Shown one piece after another: positions 1 through 20,600 of a DNA stretch of 64,000 nucleotides (position 1 is its first letter; every line of letters begins with the position of its first letter). The DNA is from Triops longicaudatus (lineage: Eukaryota > Arthropoda > Branchiopoda > Notostraca > Triopsidae). A model generated the notes under the pieces. The model did no database searches. It was not told where the DNA came from and saw nothing but the letters and a program-made list of their open reading frames with translations. Position numbers and translations under genes: made by a program. Location: the NCBI GenBank assembly GCA_022885665.1, contig JAGQDJ010000104.1:1-64000 (forward strand). The letters run 5' to 3'.

Positions 1-273
1 AAATTTGGCCCTGAGAGTATTGTATCTGAAAATCAGCTACCCAGAATAACTGCAAATCAGCCAGAAATGTCAGGGTCTCCGACACTCCCAGCCTTCGTTG
101 TTTCACCTGAGGAGGTAAGGCCGTTAGCAAAGGCAGTACCACGACAATCAGTTGGGCCTGAGAAGAGGAAGCGAGCCAAGAGCAAAGTTATAACGGAAAC
201 TCCAGAAAGAAAACAACTGCTAGCTGAATTAGAACAGAAAAATTTAAAAAAATGGTTGCAGCTCCTCCGCTGA
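1..273 (+). pseudogene. C-terminal fragment of a pogo/Tigger-like (DDE) transposase, cut by window edge
   Basis: An open frame runs from base 1 to a stop at 271-273, giving about 90 residues. It has the look of the tail of pogo/Tigger (CENP-B/jerky-type) transposases: a 'SPEEVRPLAKA' segment followed by a basic stretch (EKRKRAKSKV) and 'TETPERKQ', then a charged helix ending KKWLQLLR. That order, a PE(D/E)(I/V)RPxPKA-like motif, then a basic block, then a T(D/E)TPE motif, is characteristic of the C-terminus in this family. The catalytic DDE core would lie to the left of the window, so I cannot tell whether the copy is intact. Downstream sequence to 741 carries the expected non-coding 3' end. 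The family call rests on motif recognition only. Confidence 0.55.
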
Positions 274-741
274 AATTAAATAAGTCTTCTCGTGCAAAGA
301 AAACCTTGTTCAACGGGGCATCTTCTTCGAGTGACGCATAAAAATACGGAGCTTTAACTTTAAAAACATAATCCAGTATCAAAATATAACCCAGTGTCCC
401 CCATTTAGCGTCCAGTTTTTTATCTTTATATAATTATATTGTTCTGTGTTATAATACATCAATAAACGTCTGAAAGTAACGAGGTTTACTTCTGTGTCAT
501 AGCTCAACCGAGGTGTGTCATAGTACCCTCCAAGTTTGGGTATTATGACACACAGACGACTTCTGGGAAAACTTTTGTTTACAATTAACGATTTTCTCGA
601 GGAGTGGGGGAAAATTAGCACAAGTACCGGAAAGAGCTCAGTACAGAATAACGTTGGAATAATTGATATTTGCTTATAACTTTTGTAAGGAAAAAAGTTT
701 GAGTGAAAAGTGTGTCAAAGCACCCGACTCTCCCCTATAGT
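274..741 (+). mobile_element. 3' non-coding end and putative terminal repeat of the pogo/Tigger-like element
   Basis: After the transposase stop the sequence is AT-rich and holds repeated TGTGTCATA motifs, at about 493-500 and 514-522 and in inverse orientation at 543-552. Two of them form a hairpin: arm 514-528 pairs with 538-552 with one mismatch around a 9-nt loop. The likely terminal repeat is 711-737 (TGTGTCAAAGCACCCGACTC then TCCCC), followed by TA, the target dinucleotide of this superfamily. The matching 5' end is outside the window. The outer border at about 738-741 is inferred. Similar terminal-like motifs occur near 40311 and 40533. Confidence 0.4.
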
Positions 742-3700
742 GCGAGGTTTATCCGTTTTAACCCGTTCGCGACCCCAAACCTCAAAAGTCTAAAAAGACG
801 CCTCAGGGCTTGGCTTGGGCTACAGCCTTTGGCTTGGTTCTTGCCAAGGACAAAGTTCTCGGATTCCATTCCCAAATTGTAATCGTTCGACGAGATGAAG
901 CATTGTTGTACGAGGCATCACTTTATAAAACAGCACTCGTTGACAAGCAATAATGCAAGTAGGTTTAAAATGACACTGAGTACTTGTAGTTACATGGGTC
1001 GGTGAATATTTTACCTTTGCAAATATCAAAATATTTTCCTTTCAGTCAACTTTTGTTCCTTCTTTCTCGCATCAAACACAAATGTTTTTGCGAGACAACC
1101 AACAATCCACGCAAAGGAACGATAAGCGTAAACTAGCTTCCGCACCAGCCATTGCACAAACTAATAAAAAAAAATGCTAAACTCGATAGTGAACTCAATG
1201 ACCAATTCTCTGAGCCGGGAATGCAAAATTTGATGAGAACGTATTTGGGAGAAAAAAATATACCGGATTACTCCTTTAGCTTCTGAAGTAAATCAATTCT
1301 GCTCAGGGATTATCGGGTTCAGTCAGATCCTTGGCAAACGTCTTCCGCTGCATAGACTTCTTCTGAGCTTAATTTAATGTCTACAACATGTCTACATTGT
1401 AGGCAATTTGTTACAAAACAGAAATTGTAACACTCCAAAACCAATGAGGAATAAATGAATGGTTTAAGCAGACCAAGTACGTTTTATGTTGCACTGAGCA
1501 ATGTATCGACCTACAAAGAAATGGCTATCGTAGCTAGTGCAACTTTGGGTTTACAACTTCCTTTATTCTGTCAAGATAGCTTCGCTGCGGACTATACTTA
1601 GACCTAGTCCGCAGTTGTTAACTACTTCCGTAGTTTTGCGCCGGTATCCCGTAACGACGCACGGGTTAGGGCGAAGTGAGGGGAAGGCAGGCTGTTTTCT
1701 TGCCAAAGCCAAGTTTCAGCCAGCTTCCTAAAGTCTTTCTCATGTTCAAATAAGGAGCTTAAGAAGACAAACGCTGATCTAACTCACGACCAGGAAAGAC
1801 ATCCAGATGCAAATCAGGTCTTTTGCCGGGCGTTTTAGCTTTAACATTTTACGAATATCTATATCTCGAGAGCTTTACGAGAACATGATTTACCAGCGGA
1901 ACCGGAACAACAGCAGCAAGAATAGAGGCCACAAACACGAAATGGAAGTGACTTCTTCGGACATGTAGGGCTTACTGAATTGTTTTCCATAAAACTTGCG
2001 TCTTAGCAAAAAATATAAATCAGTTTCCTATCGCTCCCACCACCACGCATTGCAATTTTCACGCGGGAAAACCGAAAAAGAAAACGAACTTTTTAATAAA
2101 GCTACGATCAACAAGAAAAGAAAACTTTTTTATACCGGAGAATAATGCCTTTGGTGTTGGAAAGATACAGTCCGTTGGGCGGTTCTTCTGAATTGGGATC
2201 GCGGGGTTCGATGCAATTAATGGTGACCGAACCTTACTCAAAGAAATACAAGCCCAATCTCCCCAAAAAACACTTCCTGGACTCATCTGGCTCCGCAGTG
2301 AAAAAAAAGGTAGTGAGGCCAAAATAACGGCTCGCGGCGATGGAGAAGAGAACTGTAACGTCCAGTCCTTCCTCTCTATTGGGGTCCGTCCCGAACTACA
2401 TTCTTTCTGCGGAAATCTTATCTTCGACGAAGGACGAAGGCAACTCACGTTCGGGGCCTCGCAGCCACCGCCGTGAGATTTAACCTGACAGCCCACTGTG
2501 TTGCTTCCTGCTGCTTGCTAATAACATGTTTTCCCCCCTCTCCCCCCGAGAGGGAAAGAGGGGGAAATAAGGTCGAATTGAGGTGTGTGTCTATAAAAAA
2601 AGAGGGGTGAGGCTTGTGGGAAATTACTGCGACGGGCATTGACCACCGTAACATTGGTCAACGGCCGCACGTTCCAGTCACGAAGTCACGTTCCATCCTG
2701 CTTTACGGCATGGGGAGCTAAGACAGACGAAGTAGTGAAGCGCGCTAAACGAAGAACAACCACTTCCATGACCATTTCTCGTTATCTCTGTTAGGTACGT
2801 TAACTCCAAGTGGTGGACTTGAAACTGCCCTCTTTCCGCCTAAGAAAATGGGGGAGGAGCGCAGGAATAGTGCTTAAGGGGCACCTGCAAAAAATTCGTT
2901 ACCCTTTCTGTGAATTAAGACTTCACGCGTCAGCTAATTCACGGCTAATGACAAATGGTTACAGCCCTTGTATACTGATTGCCCGGACTTCCGTCATGTT
3001 GTGTTTGCATAAATCATTTTAAGCCTGTTTTTAGTGGCGAAAGGAATGGGAAAAGGCTCAACACAATTACGGCAGCGACTCGGCACGGAAGTCCTTTAGA
3101 TCTCTTGAGTGCTTTTTTTGGCCTTCGACAGACAGAAATGTCGGCAGGAGCTCTATTGAGCGTGAAAGAAACTTTTCCCTTTTCGAAAGTTAAATGTTGG
3201 CATTATTAGGTCTTTTCAGTTCGCGCCGTCGACTCTGACGTTTCTTACCTTCAGAAGCACGGCGTCACCTTGTTAGATTCTTAGTAGCACTTGCTTGGTG
3301 ACAGCCGGCGTCAGAGCAGCCGAAAATCAATTTAGGGAACGGAAAAAAAACAAGAATTGAACCCGTCCAAAGTTTCAATTCGATAGTTTCATATTATACC
3401 CCTTTTGTCATCCTCAACGCTAGCCTGTCGAAAGCAAGCGTAGGGGTTCCCTCATGATATTATGTCTGCAGTTATAATAGCCTTACGTTTCCGTATGCTG
3501 CTCGACGCTGTTATAAAGAAAATCATGTCTGAAACTGAAACGAGGGTCGTGAATTTCATTGACGTATTGATTACACTCAAGTGTATTAACTAACATAAAT
3601 CGCCTTCACTTCCATCACGGATTTGTCACTTGTTTACGGAAGTATTAGCGTACCAGGTGAGTGTCATAACAGTCAGCAACTGCTAAAATTGGTGCTGTAA

Positions 3701-4255
3701 ATTGCAAAACAGAAACTTGATTACTTAACTCCGCGAATTGAAAGCAAAAATAGTCAACAATTTGTCGAATATATTTCGCCTTTCGGTTCAGGGCTTTTAT
3801 TCCAGAATGCACTTCTAACAACTCGATTGTTAATTAGGCAATGCAAACGGAACATGAAACGACTTACAACGTTTTTACGACGTAGTTAACAAACGAAACT
3901 ATAGCGACAAATGTAGATGGGCAGTTTGGCAACGCTACAATTGATGAACTTCAAACATTATAGAGCTCAATGAAATACAACCTCACTGGCTAAGGCTAGT
4001 ACAGCCGTTCTCCATGGATGTCATCCCGAACACCATTAGTTGTGCCACACAAGTCAGAATAGTCTAATAAAAACAGCAAGGCATAGTGCAAAACGGCTAG
4101 TCTGGTAATTGGGCTGTTTTATGTTAAAAAAATAAAAAAAGGGCTGAATGTGATATCGAAGAGATTTTTGCAACTTTGACTCCGGTAAAAATAGCAACAT
4201 TTTAAGCTTAATTTTACACATTTTCGCACTTTTTTTTAGCATTATTCAGTTTATA

Positions 4256-4384
4256 CCGAGTTTCCATTGACGAGTTGTGCAAGTCATACGAGTAAGAGTG
4301 GACTCACACAGACGTGCAATTCAAATGGGGTTGACGCTGCTGCTCGTGCAAGTTGACTCGCACAACTTGTCGGCGGAAACTCGG
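4256..4384. mobile_element. Small terminal-inverted-repeat element (MITE-like), 129 bp
   Basis: The left end (CCGAGTTTCC, then GAC.AGTTGTGC) is repeated in inverse orientation at the right end (GCACAACTTGTC, then GGAAACTCGG). The arms are about 26 bp with roughly five mismatches. The interior carries further copies of the GTGCAAGT / GACTCGCAC words in both orientations. There is no coding capacity. No clear target-site duplication is visible, so the superfamily is not assigned. Confidence 0.45.
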
Positions 4385-5503
4385 CAGTCTATTCCGCATT
4401 AGTTCTCCACGTTGTTTGGTTATAAACGCGCTAGCTCCTCCATAGACTTTAATTTTATATAAAAACAGCAACATAGGTTACACAAAAAGGATGCACATCT
4501 TTCACTTTTCTCCCTGTGCGAAATGGGCTCCTTGTCACTTTAGTTATTATTTTAAGTATTGAAAATATGATTATGAGAATCATCCCTGGGTTCTCTGCAT
4601 TTAAATGCATTCAAAATGTTCACCATCGCATAACTGCAGAAAGAATCGGGAACTACTGCATTCTGACGGACACAATTGCTTGCTGCTGCTGGAGGAAAAA
4701 GTCACGTTAAGTCAAGGCCTAGATCCGCCGTTTTTCCGTATGGGTCGTCATTTCTGCAACGCAACAGCAGCTTTCTGTGAAGCTTGGAGACTTGGCTAAG
4801 ACAACGATAGGAGGGAGACATAAAGGGAGCATGCTTAGCCACCTAATTGTAATCCCTTGATGGTGGTGTACTTTCTTGAGAAGATTTCCCCCGAGATCTT
4901 ATAGACAATTAATTAATCATAACTTTCGTTCCAAACTTGGTGGCGTACCCAACTAAGAGAGGAAATGGTGTCGGACACCAGGGCAAAAATGGTTATTTCA
5001 AAGTCTGTCGTGACATTTCATTCCGTACTGAATAACCCTAGGCAAGGACTACGACTGCCAGTCGCGGAGATCTTGTCGTGAACTTTTAATCCAGCCTCTT
5101 TTAACTCTTTTTCTGGGCGAAAATAAGGGAAAACTTTGCATCTATGGTAATTCAACCACGCGTTTTATGGGCTTGTATTTTGAAGAAAAGTTAGGGCGAT
5201 CAATAAACGTCATTCAAGCTCCACGCCTTGTATGGCTTAAAGATTGGCTTCCTTATAGAAAAACACAGGGAATATAACTTTTAGGAGTGTATTCATTCCA
5301 AAGAGACATTTTGTGGTCTGCTATATGACACATGATTAGAACATCGCTCCTGTGGAGACAAGCAACACTGTGCTCCACACATCTCTTTTCCTTAGAATGA
5401 AGTGAAGCCGTCCAAGTTCCCGATGATATTTTCTAAGGAGTTCTTTGCGTAGGACACAAAACTATCACTTTAACAGTAGTGTCCCTGGACTACCTCTACT
5501 GCC

Positions 5504-5543
5504 TGTGGGAACAGCTTGACAGGCAAGCTGTGCAATTCCCACA
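5504..5543. repeat. Foldback hairpin
   Basis: Arm 5504-5518 (TGTGGGAACAGCTTG) pairs with 5524-5530 and 5536-5543, with a 5-nt bulge in the right arm and a 5-nt loop. It is seen directly in the sequence. Function is unknown, and it is too short for a typical animal pre-miRNA. Confidence 0.3.
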
Positions 5544-7603
5544 AGTTACATATTAAATGACAATTTTACGAGCTCAAGAAAAGCTGGCGAGTTTAAACGA
5601 AAACAGAAGCCCTTCAGCTGAACAAACTTTCCGAAGGTTTTCCCGAGCATTCACGCAAATCATGCGAATAAAGTGTCATGAACTCAGCGTCTAGGTTTTC
5701 GATGCACGCTTCGCGGCACGTATCGAAGGAAGCAATACGACTTGCCAACGTTCTCCACGACACCGAACAAACTACATATTGAGATATAACCAGTCAAATC
5801 ACTTCCTTGCCTCGAGCAAGAAAATGTTGCATTGCCTCAGTAAATCTCGCTAAATCGGAATGCCATGCCATTGTGTATGCGGAGAAAATGTGAACTTGGT
5901 GCATCATGTCTTCGCACCCTGAGCTCCCTTTCCATTTTTCTTTCTCTTAGGTTCCTGGCAATTAAGGCCAACATCAAAGCGCTCGAGGGCTCCCGTGTGC
6001 AAATTAGCTCTTTGAGCCCTGATATCTAAAATTGTTTGCCTAAACTCGAGAATATAGAGTCTTCAAAGTAGACTTCTTTGTTTGTCACACTTCACCCGAC
6101 AGAAAGGGCCTCCATGGTGGGTGCTCCCCGTCTGTTTTTCCTCCGTACGCTTACTTAGACCAAGTTCATCTGACATGCTTTAAGGAAGCCAGGCTGAAAA
6201 ACTACGGAGTTCGAATGAGATTAGTCTTGCGACAGGAGAAAAAGACCATTTGGAGAGGCTTTTCGTCTTAATTCAGCTCCTATGCCATGTTCAGATGGAG
6301 AAGACAATACCTAATGATGATAGATGAGGGTGCGCTAAAGGATGACAAGCTGACAGGCTACAGACTTGGCTCCACGTAGACAATGTTGAGTTTCTCCTTC
6401 ATTTTTGCTAACTTCTTACGTATACACTATGCAGTAGCTGCATACCGCTAGCTTTTCCGATCTACAATTCACTTACCTCCAGCACTAATACACAATTAAC
6501 GAGGACAACACAGTTAACAAGTTGCTTAGCTTTCAAGACACAGCTAGCAAGCCTTCCGACAGGAAATTTAACTAACATGAGACGTCCAAGGTAGCATGTA
6601 CAAAAGGCACCTACAAAGCTATTTGACCGCAAATCGAAGAGAAGTGATCTTCCAGTGACACCACATGTCCCTAGAACCTCTACTGTAAAAATCGAACGAT
6701 TTCCATTCAAATAGACAAGTAAGTGTTTCATAGAGAGTTATAGCAATATAAAATCTTTTACGCATCTTGCAATTTCCATTCCGATACAGGCCTTGAGATC
6801 TATTAAAACTATATGGTATTATCTTGAAACAAAACAAAGGTGCACATTTAGTTGTAAGTGGAAAAAACGCTAGTGAACTCCGATTTTGTCTGCGCCATTA
6901 TAAAAATTGTTACTGTAAAAGATTAAAGCCTTGCGTAAAATTTTTTTTCCGAAAAGGTGTGTTTTTCTACTCCGTCTGAAAATGTGCTAGAAAAAGAGTA
7001 AAATAATTACAACCTGAAGTCAAGTTGTGTTCAGCCAAAGCTTTCAGAGAACCAAAGCCAATTCGGAATTCCGCGCTACTGGCTTTCGTGACACGCCTGT
7101 TTAGTTTTCTGAGCCGGCCGTACGTCAAATCTTATTTGCTCATCGACTACGCTAAAGTCGTATTACATGCTCGGTAAATTAAAGCAAATATATATTCTAC
7201 GATAAAGACCTCTCAAATTGGGCCATATAAAAATGAAAACTTCACATCCAAAATTTTTCCTGTATGGAAATGAGTTTCGTTTTCGTGCCTATTTCAGTTA
7301 TAGGCCAGTTTTTTTTAGTGAGGGCCAGTTTCCCGTTTCTGGCAATCTTTCTATGCAAGCTTTAGCTCAAGCGTAACGATGTCTACAACCAGTATCAGGA
7401 GCCACCCGAATTCGTTCTGTTACGGAAATCGACGCAGGTTAATGAGGCAGAAAAAATCTAACACTCTGATGTGGCTTTCCTTTTACGTCTCGGGGATAAA
7501 CCATTCTTCTGTATTGAAGCGCTCAGCGAACATATCTTGATTCTCATACTTTACAAATTACTATGTCCTTCTTTTGTATCTCTTTTTCTTGTGATCTAAA
7601 CAG

Positions 7604-15844
<8,241 letters not shown>

Positions 15845-17291
15845 AGTGCTAGTGGTCCTTCACGATGAGAAGGCCACGTGGAATACCTTCATTTCGTGGC
15901 TAAGCCTGGGAGTTAAACGCGGTAGAATCAGTTGAACCATGTGACAACACATACTTCCATCTGTTCGACGGACTTGATTCTAGTTGCCTACTTATTCTAC
16001 CGAAAACTGTGGCAAATATAGGTCTGCGATTAAATTTTGTAACAGCCCACCAAAAAGAACCTTTTACAATAATTGATAAAACGAAAGGCATTATTCTCTA
16101 CTGTGTTCCACTACCCTTTGTAATACTTATTTTAAACTTTCTCTTTCATAAGAAATTTTCAAGTTTTCATATTTATGCGTTTAGTTTGGGTTTGGGGGAC
16201 AGAAGGGATGTCAAAATTTCATCATTTGAATAGAACCGTTAAAAATTTGTTTCAATACGCATCATTGACTAAGAGTGTACTATAAAAAAATGTGATCCTT
16301 ATAACCTTGACAAAATTTGCAGACCGAGTCAAGTCTATGAAAGGTTTCACTATTGTTATCCTAACTGTAGTATACATTTCCTCCGTGTATGTGTGCCAAA
16401 CAACAAATAGATCAACGTTTTCCATATTGGATTTTTGTGCGTATAATGAGAAACCCGAAGACAAAATGAGAACCGTAAACAAAGCTTTCTTGAACCAAAG
16501 CTGCCTTGGCGAGTAAACACCGATTGAGGGGGCTACTTTGCATCATTAGAGCCAGCAATAATTACGTGAGATGGGAATTATCGGCGAGCTTTTTGTCACT
16601 ATTGGAGACATTAGCATGATTAGGGTGCGTGAGATTGCAGGCAAACTTGGAAGCTCTGACCGATTGACGGTCAAATGTAAGCTATTACGTGGCCAGTAGC
16701 CAGAACAAATTCTCCCTAAGGATCACCATTTTTTTCTGCATTATCTAACCCCTTTCAAGGGGAGAGCTTTCAAGCAAAGGAAACGAAAGAACAACTGAAT
16801 ACATAAGCAGGCTCAATATTTCCTAAGCGAGTTTTTGTTTCATGTCGAAAAAACTAAGCCCTAATAAAAGACAATAATGGCAAAAAATGTGGCTGGCAAA
16901 TTACAGGTATTTGCCTCCTGTACAAATCAAGGTAGCAGGGAATACAGAAACTACTTTTTAAAAAATCCCACGAGAAATTATACAGAACGAAAGGGTTTTT
17001 TAACCCACCCACATGTTATTTCTTTATGAGCTATACAAGGACAAACGCAACGAAAGCGAACCACCTCGTTTTAGTGTTCATTTTTCATTCTTTCTGTTCA
17101 CAGAATTTTTCGGTCAGTAAAGCGAGCATGCTTTCGTCAAGTGAATAAAATTTTTGGCTATAACACAGTTCGTTTAACATGTGAAACTAGTTTAGTGAAA
17201 CTATTTTGTGTCTTGTCTTTTCTATAAGTGAATAAAAACTTACGAAGGTCCGTAAATCTTATGATCACAAATTGAAAAATAAATCCAAAAA
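15845..17291 (+). other. Region 3' of the glutamate receptor
   Basis: No gene is recognised. It probably holds the 3' UTR of the AMPA-type receptor. Candidate AATAAA-type polyadenylation signals occur at about 16863 and 17144. Short open frames here lack motifs. Confidence 0.35.
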
Positions 17292-17699
17292 GGGTGCTTT
17301 TCTGTTATACGCCCCGTGGCCTGGTGGGTTTAGTTTGTAGACGTTTCCCTCAGCCCCGAAAGCTTTTTGAGCGAAGCTTTCGATCCAATCAGCTTAAAGC
17401 ACTAGTAGGCAAGTTGTGGTTTGTAAGATTTTCGCCAAAAAACCTGGCGATTTTTGGTAAAAAAGCAGTGTTAGATCGCGTCACAGTTAACCATTCGCAT
17501 TACAGTATTTCCATCTGTTTTTTCTTTTTTTTTTTGGTTTTGGGCTCCTCTAACGATGAAAACTTTACATAAATTTAATCACCTAGTTTAATCTAACCTA
17601 ACCGAATTTAACTTATCCTAACTGAACCTAACCTAACATAACCGAGCTGAACCCATCTGAACCTACCAAGCCACGGGGCGTATAACAGAAAAGCACCCC
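17292..17699. mobile_element. 408-bp terminal-inverted-repeat element with telomere-like interior
   Basis: The left end (GGGTGCTTTTCTGTTATACG, then CCCCGTGGC) recurs in inverse orientation at 17660-17699, giving arms of about 39 bp with only two mismatches plus one extra terminal G. The close match suggests recent activity or conversion. Inside are a T-rich run and, at about 17577-17660, a degenerate array of AACCTAACC-like words. No open frame encodes a transposase, so it is a non-autonomous element. The flanks (AAAAA on the left, AAAGTG on the right) show no convincing target-site duplication, so the superfamily stays open. Confidence 0.75.
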
Positions 17700-20600
17700 A
17701 AAGTGAATATCGTCGTATTTTTTGGATACTCAATATTTCATAACTACGGTATCCTTTTTCTCCCAAATTTATATCTGGGGAGTGAGTAAAGTTAATTTTC
17801 GTTTGGATTTCAACATTTTATTTGGCACACAAATTGTTCATCGATAAGCATTTGTTTCCTATTAATATTGTTAGAACAGCACAGGAAACACAACAAAACA
17901 ACAGAAGCTCCATGAAGAACGTTACTCATATGTCTTGGTTAACGTCCGTTTAGAGCACAGTGACGTATTGCTCGACAAAGTCAACATTTCATCCTTGCTT
18001 TTTCTTTTTTTTTTAACTCTATAAGCATCACTCAAACTTGCTGTGTCGTGCTTACAAGGTTTTCTAGGAATATAATCTTTTTTTAAAAAAAAAAACTTCT
18101 CTTTTTAACGTTAAGTTAAAAAGTTTCATGACTTCCGTGGAACCCTCTTCTTTCCGTGTCTTCTGACCAAAAAATCAATGGCTCTATATCTCCATCAAAT
18201 TATGAACTTCAGAAGACTACAAGGACTTTGTATGACTAATTGAGTTCTAAGTCACTAAGTGAGATTCAGACATAGCTCTAATAACCTACGCCATCGGCAG
18301 CTTGCTTCTTCACTTTCTTTTGCTTCTTGCATTCTTGAAGGATGCTTCAACTTCCGTGTCACAATGACGAGAGCCAAAGTAACAAGACAAAGCTAGTAAA
18401 AGGGTTTTTCGTACAGCTCATTACAATACGGAGTTGAACACCTGCTAGGTGCAATCGTCTTTTACGATGACGCTCGTTTCCACTTTTGAAAAAAAAATAT
18501 CTTTTTAACAGGGCCCGGCAATCTTTTTGCGTACAAGGTCTCTCCTCACTTCCGTCGCCAACAAGCAATACAATTTGTTTGGCGCTTCTCGTCTTAAGTG
18601 GGACGCAGAACGAGGGATCATATTTTGCATTTCATCTGCAATAAAGCTGAAGTATTTGAAATACTTTAACTAAGTACCACGTTTAATTAAGCCGGAAGAA
18701 CAATACGACCTCTATGAAAACTCTGACGCATCTCATTACTAGCATCCTAAATCATGCCAGTTTCCCTTTTGTGAAATAAAATATGCCAAACAGCTAGGAT
18801 GTGTAATTTCACCACGACTATTAAGACTACTAAGGTTAGTACGAAACGCGTAGATTATACAGAAAAGTAAGCTATTAATTGTACTTACAGATGTTCTCTT
18901 TTATGCCCATTACTTTCTAAAGTGTGCACTTTGCATTGCACATACCCATTTACAATAGCGCGTGCATACTGTAATGTGCGGCACCAAGTCTAACGTCGGA
19001 AGCCAGTTCGTAAATTATGGACGATTAGAGAAGGATATTTATATTGATGAATTCCGTGGATCCGTTGCATTTCCATTTTCCACTAATGCGCCCAGCATGA
19101 CCTCGTCGCTTTCACCCCTGCTGCTAAACTGAAGTGAACTTATACATCTTTTAGTCAAAGTAGGGCCCAGGCTTTTATTAATGCACGACTGAAGCAAGAA
19201 AACTTGTTAATGCTTAGTACGAAAACTTGTAGCAAAATGCTGTAGAAAGTTCACATCGTCTTGATGTTTTCAGCTAGCCTTAAGCTCCTATACTTCACAG
19301 AAGAAAACTACGTGAAAAATGTTTGGTTCCGTGCTAGTAAACTCACCCGTGTAAGATCCACCTTACTGCAGATAATTTGTAATACCAATAACGTCAGCGG
19401 TCCGCACGGGTAAGACTCGTATTCCTCAATCACCGTCTACCCTAAGCAGTAATTTAATATTTCTATCACTGAGTTCGCGAAGCTTTCCTGTTTCGGCTAA
19501 AAAATGGGTTCTAAGAATTTGCTTCCACTTTACGTCCACGGAGTAAGCATTACAAAATCCAATCCGAATGCAACGCAAACTATAGCTCATCCTTTTAAGG
19601 CATTTATGTCCAAACAAAAGGAAAACCTAGGGCAAAGCACCCCCGTTGCGCCGGTGTACGAATGAAGGATAGATTTAAGTTGGTTTCGAATTCGAACCGA
19701 CAAGGTGCTCGTAGTAAGTGCTACGTATAAAATCCATCCAAATTTTCATTGAACACACAAGCTATGTGGAATAAACTCTTCAAAAGCGAATTCTACGCTT
19801 AACTAATTAAGCGTCTCTCATCTAAAATGTGAACATCGTAGGAAATGAGAGTGAAATCTCAAACTCTTCTCACAAACGGCTACTATCCACTATAACAATG
19901 AATTTGCCTCATAAGTGCCATGATTTTGACTAGAAAATTCTGGGTATTTGCCAGAAAACCCGCGGCTATGAGAAAATGGGCTGAAACATGACAGTAAACG
20001 GTCATTTTTGAGGTTTACAACAAGCGTACATGGAAATCTTACGCTTTATCCGCTGAAGCACTTGATGAGAATCGAAAGCTTCGTCGGACAATTCAATTTT
20101 AAATTATAAGCAAGTTCTTCTGATCAATCCATCCATATTTTGGACAGAAAATGTGAGAAGTTGTAGGCCGAGAACCCTACTGGTAGACTTCAATTGCAAA
20201 ATTTTCTGACAAACTAAAAATATAGTAATAAATTTCTCAAATTTTAAACCCCTTTTCCCGGTAAAGGCGCTTACAGTAGAAAGCTCCTGTAAAACGTGCC
20301 TAAAAACCTCACCTTTCACCCGTAAAACGAGAAATGCTAGGTACGACCCTGCATGAGCTACCACAAAATTTAGTGTATGCCTTTCTTATATATAAGGCAC
20401 TTTAAAGATAAATGTTCTTACTACTAACTACCGTGAGATTTCCTTTCAGGGCGGAAACAAAGTGTATTCTTTCGCCTCACTTTATGTTGGCTTGACATCC
20501 AGCGAAATACTGGCAAACCTTGACCCATGATAATCGATCCTGTTGGCTAGTGACACACAAATGCTATATTCATAAATATACCATAGTATGCTGGTATGAG

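Larger units (their letters stand above)
742..7603. other. 6.9-kb stretch without a supported gene; upstream/intron region of the glutamate receptor
   Basis: No open segment here shows recognisable family motifs with usable splice sites. The missing first exons of the downstream AMPA-type receptor (signal peptide and about 140 residues of the amino-terminal domain) should lie here or left of the window, but I could not identify them. Longer open frames such as 2059-2496 on the minus strand and 2145-2327 on the plus strand lack recognisable motifs and look like chance. Recorded structures are an inverted-repeat element at 4256-4384 and a foldback at 5504-5543. Confidence 0.5.

Noticed and set aside
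2145..2327. 60-codon plus-strand frame (MPLVLERYSPLGG...) as a possible upstream exon of the glutamate receptor
   Set aside because: It does not resemble an amino-terminal domain or signal peptide and has no matching donor and acceptor phase.
2059..2496. 145-codon open frame on the minus strand
   Set aside because: No recognisable motif, low-complexity Ser/Pro/Phe composition, no splice or family support; likely chance.
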